Of a DNA stretch of 64,000 nucleotides, positions 62,109 through 64,000 are shown in pieces (position 1 is the first letter of the stretch; every line of letters begins with the position of its first letter). The position numbers were made by a program, and so were the translations under genes. Location of the stretch: assembly GCF_008801605.1 (NCBI RefSeq), contig NZ_VZPJ01000006.1, positions 291,435-355,434 on the forward strand, read 5' to 3'. Under the pieces are notes generated by a model that had not been told where the DNA came from, did not search any database, and saw nothing but the letters and a program-made list of their open reading frames with translations. The DNA is from Pseudomonas brassicacearum subsp. brassicacearum. GTDB lineage: Bacteria; Pseudomonadota; Gammaproteobacteria; Pseudomonadales; Pseudomonadaceae.

Positions 62109-64000
62109 ATGTTCAGTTGGCTAACCGAAAAGCTGGGAAACGTAAGTGTCAATCGCAAACTGGGTTTCGGTTTTGGCCTGGTGCTGCTCATGACCCTCCT
62201 GAGCACCTTCGCGGGCTGGAACAGCCTGAGCAGCGTGATCAGCCGCGCGGATAAACAGGCGTCCATCGCCAGCCTCAATGAGTTGGCCAAGGATTTGCGA
62301 ATCTCCAGTCTCGAGTATGAGATGCGGCGCGGCGAACAAGGACCAGCAGTCGTCAGCGAGTTCCTGGGCAAGCTTCAGGACAGCATCCAAGCCGCCCTCA
62401 AACGGTTTGTACGTCCGGCAGACCAGGAGTTGCTCAATCAGCAGTTGGCTATCCTCGATGAGTACAAACGCGCCTTTGCCGACCTGACCCAGGCGACACA
62501 GAACCGCGAATCGGCCCGCTCCAAGCTTGGCGCCAACGCCGACAACGCCGTGGCCAAGGTGACAGAAGTCGAAAATGCCTTGCGCCAAGGTGACAGCGTT
62601 GCTCAATTCAACGCTGTGGTTGAGCAGAGCAAACTGATCCAGCAGGCGCGCTACCAGGTCCGCGGCTACACCTACAGCGGCAAGGCCGATGCAGAGCAAC
62701 CGGCACTGGATGCCATCGAAAACGTCTTGAAAAACCTTGAAAGCCTGCCGGGCAAACTGCCGGAACAACACGCCGCCAACCTGCAACAAGCTTCTGAATC
62801 GATGAAGGCTTATCGCGCTGCCGTCAGCCAGTTCCGCGACTCACAGGTCGCCAGTGCTTCGGCCCTCAAGAAAATGGCCGACCAGGACAGCCGTTTGCAT
62901 GAACTGAACAATCATTTGACCACCTCGCAGATCGAGAAACGCGACCAGGAAACGGCTCAAGCGAAAGAAACGCTGATCATCGTCACCATCCTGGCACTGG
63001 CATTTGGCCTGCTGGCTGCATGGATCATCACCCGGCAGATCGTCGGTCCACTGCAACAGACCCTGGTAGCTCTCGAACGTGTCGCCTCCGGCGACTTGAG
63101 CCATAACCTGGTGGTCACCCGCCGCGACGACATGGGTCAACTGCAAGGCAGCCTGCAGCGAATGGTGATCAGCCTGCGGCAACTGATCGGGGGTATCAGC
63201 GACGGCGTCACGCAAATCGCCAGCGCCGCCGAACAGCTCTCGGCCGTCACCGAGCAGACCAGCGCCGGGGTCAACAGCCAGAAAGTGGAAACCGATCAGG
63301 TCGCCACTGCGATGCACGAAATGACCGCCACCGTGCAGGAAGTGGCGCGCAATGCCGAGGAAGCCTCCGAAGCGGCAGTTGCCGCTGACCAGCAGGCTCG
63401 CGAAGGCGAAAAAGTGGTCGGCGAAGCCATCGCCCAGATCGAACGCCTGTCCAAGGAAGTGGGCAACTCCACCGAAGCCATGGGCCACCTCAAGCGCGAG
63501 AGCGACAAGATCGGCAGCGTGCTGGACGTGATCAAGTCCGTGGCCCAGCAAACCAACCTGCTGGCCCTCAACGCCGCCATCGAGGCAGCCCGGGCCGGTG
63601 AAGCCGGACGTGGTTTTGCGGTGGTGGCCGACGAGGTACGCAGCCTGGCCCAGCGCACCCAGAAGTCCACCGAAGAAATCGAAGAGCTGATCCTGGGCCT
63701 GCAATCGGGCACCGAACAGGTCGCGACCACCCTGGACAACAGCCGTAGCCTGACCGACAGCAGCGTCGAACTGACCCGCCGTGCCGGTGGTTCGCTGGAA
63801 AACATTACCCGTACGGTCTCGGCGATCCAGTCGATGAACCAACAGATCGCCGCTGCGGCCGAGCAGCAGAGCGCCGTGGCCGAAGAGATCAACCGCAGCG
63901 TCGTGAACGTTCGCGATGTCTCCGAACAAACCGCCTCCTCCAGCGAAGAAACCGCCGCCTCCAGCGCCGAACTGGCACGGTTGGGGGTTCATTTGCAGAC
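62109..64000 (+). CDS. Second HBM-type chemotaxis protein, 3' end cut by window
   Basis: ATG 62109 (MFSWLTEKLGNVSVNRKLGF), preceded by GAGGGAGTATCAGC, the same leader as the first gene. About 630 residues are visible; by comparison with its neighbour only the last few codons (GRFKV region) are missing. The periplasmic HBM domain (about 38-285) is clearly diverged from the first protein, while HAMP-distal signalling DNA from about 63,190 onward is almost identical to 61,050-61,860. The pair arose by duplication and may sense different ligands through one signalling module. No stop is seen before the window end. Confidence 0.92.
   Translation, partial: MFSWLTEKLGNVSVNRKLGFGFGLVLLMTLLSTFAGWNSLSSVISRADKQASIASLNELAKDLRISSLEYEMRRGEQGPAVVSEFLGKLQDSIQAALKRFVRPADQELLNQQLAILDEYKRAFADLTQATQNRESARSKLGANADNAVAKVTEVENALRQGDSVAQFNAVVEQSKLIQQARYQVRGYTYSGKADAEQPALDAIENVLKNLESLPGKLPEQHAANLQQASESMKAYRAAVSQFRDSQVASASALKKMADQDSRLHELNNHLTTSQIEKRDQETAQAKETLIIVTILALAFGLLAAWIITRQIVGPLQQTLVALERVASGDLSHNLVVTRRDDMGQLQGSLQRMVISLRQLIGGISDGVTQIASAAEQLSAVTEQTSAGVNSQKVETDQVATAMHEMTATVQEVARNAEEASEAAVAADQQAREGEKVVGEAIAQIERLSKEVGNSTEAMGHLKRESDKIGSVLDVIKSVAQQTNLLALNAAIEAARAGEAGRGFAVVADEVRSLAQRTQKSTEEIEELILGLQSGTEQVATTLDNSRSLTDSSVELTRRAGGSLENITRTVSAIQSMNQQIAAAAEQQSAVAEEINRSVVNVRDVSEQTASSSEETAASSAELARLGVHLQ

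Overview
The window reads as chromosome of a fluorescent pseudomonad (Pseudomonas fluorescens species complex; species not determinable by eye). The case rests on GC-rich coding sequence, the class II medium-chain-length PHA locus (phaC1-phaZ-phaC2-phaD with phaF-phaI opposite), the blocks pilMNOPQ-aroK-aroB-damX-gltB-gltD-hemE and priA/argS/hslVU in the order I recall from P. aeruginosa, and many Pseudomonas-type REP palindromes between genes. No rRNA, tRNA, CRISPR array or transposase gene was seen.

Region 1 (1-7.7 kb) is the 3' end of an aryl-polyene-type biosynthetic operon on the + strand. It holds a CPA2-type antiporter (5' end outside the window), a flavin-dependent halogenase-like enzyme, a methyltransferase, a small lipoprotein, a ketosynthase, a hot-dog dehydratase, a FabG-type ketoreductase, a second ketosynthase and a small secreted protein. 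Most genes overlap their neighbour by a few bases.

Region 2 (7.8-14.4 kb) is accessory. Two overlapping PAAR-type genes (- strand) face an epoxide-hydrolase-like gene and a 1349-residue modular toxin-like protein (+ strand). Base composition here is uneven and drops again inside the large gene. No immunity gene is visible after it.

Region 3 (14.4-32.7 kb) has a divergent LysR/MFS pair, then a long run of - strand core genes: hemE, gltD, gltB, damX, aroB, aroK and pilQPONM (type IV pilus alignment complex and secretin).

Region 4 (32.8-46.1 kb) holds ponA, maeB, a secreted nuclease, rpmE, priA, argS, an FtsN-like SPOR protein, hslVU and a DUF971 gene. Region 5 (46.3-53.7 kb) is the PHA locus: two synthases around a depolymerase, the TetR-type regulator PhaD, the two granule phasins, and a small PHA-system protein.

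Region 6 (53.8-64 kb) runs ubiE-ubiJ-ubiB, hisI-hisE, tatA-tatB-tatC, rsmE, then two tandem HBM-type chemoreceptor genes, the second cut by the window end a few codons short of its expected stop.

Three families of palindromic repeat sit almost only between genes. The most interesting points are the halogenase signature in the polyene operon, the mosaic toxin with a proline-linked C-terminal domain, the tandem PAAR genes, and an rpmE terminator hairpin that coincides with the signal-peptide codons of the next gene.
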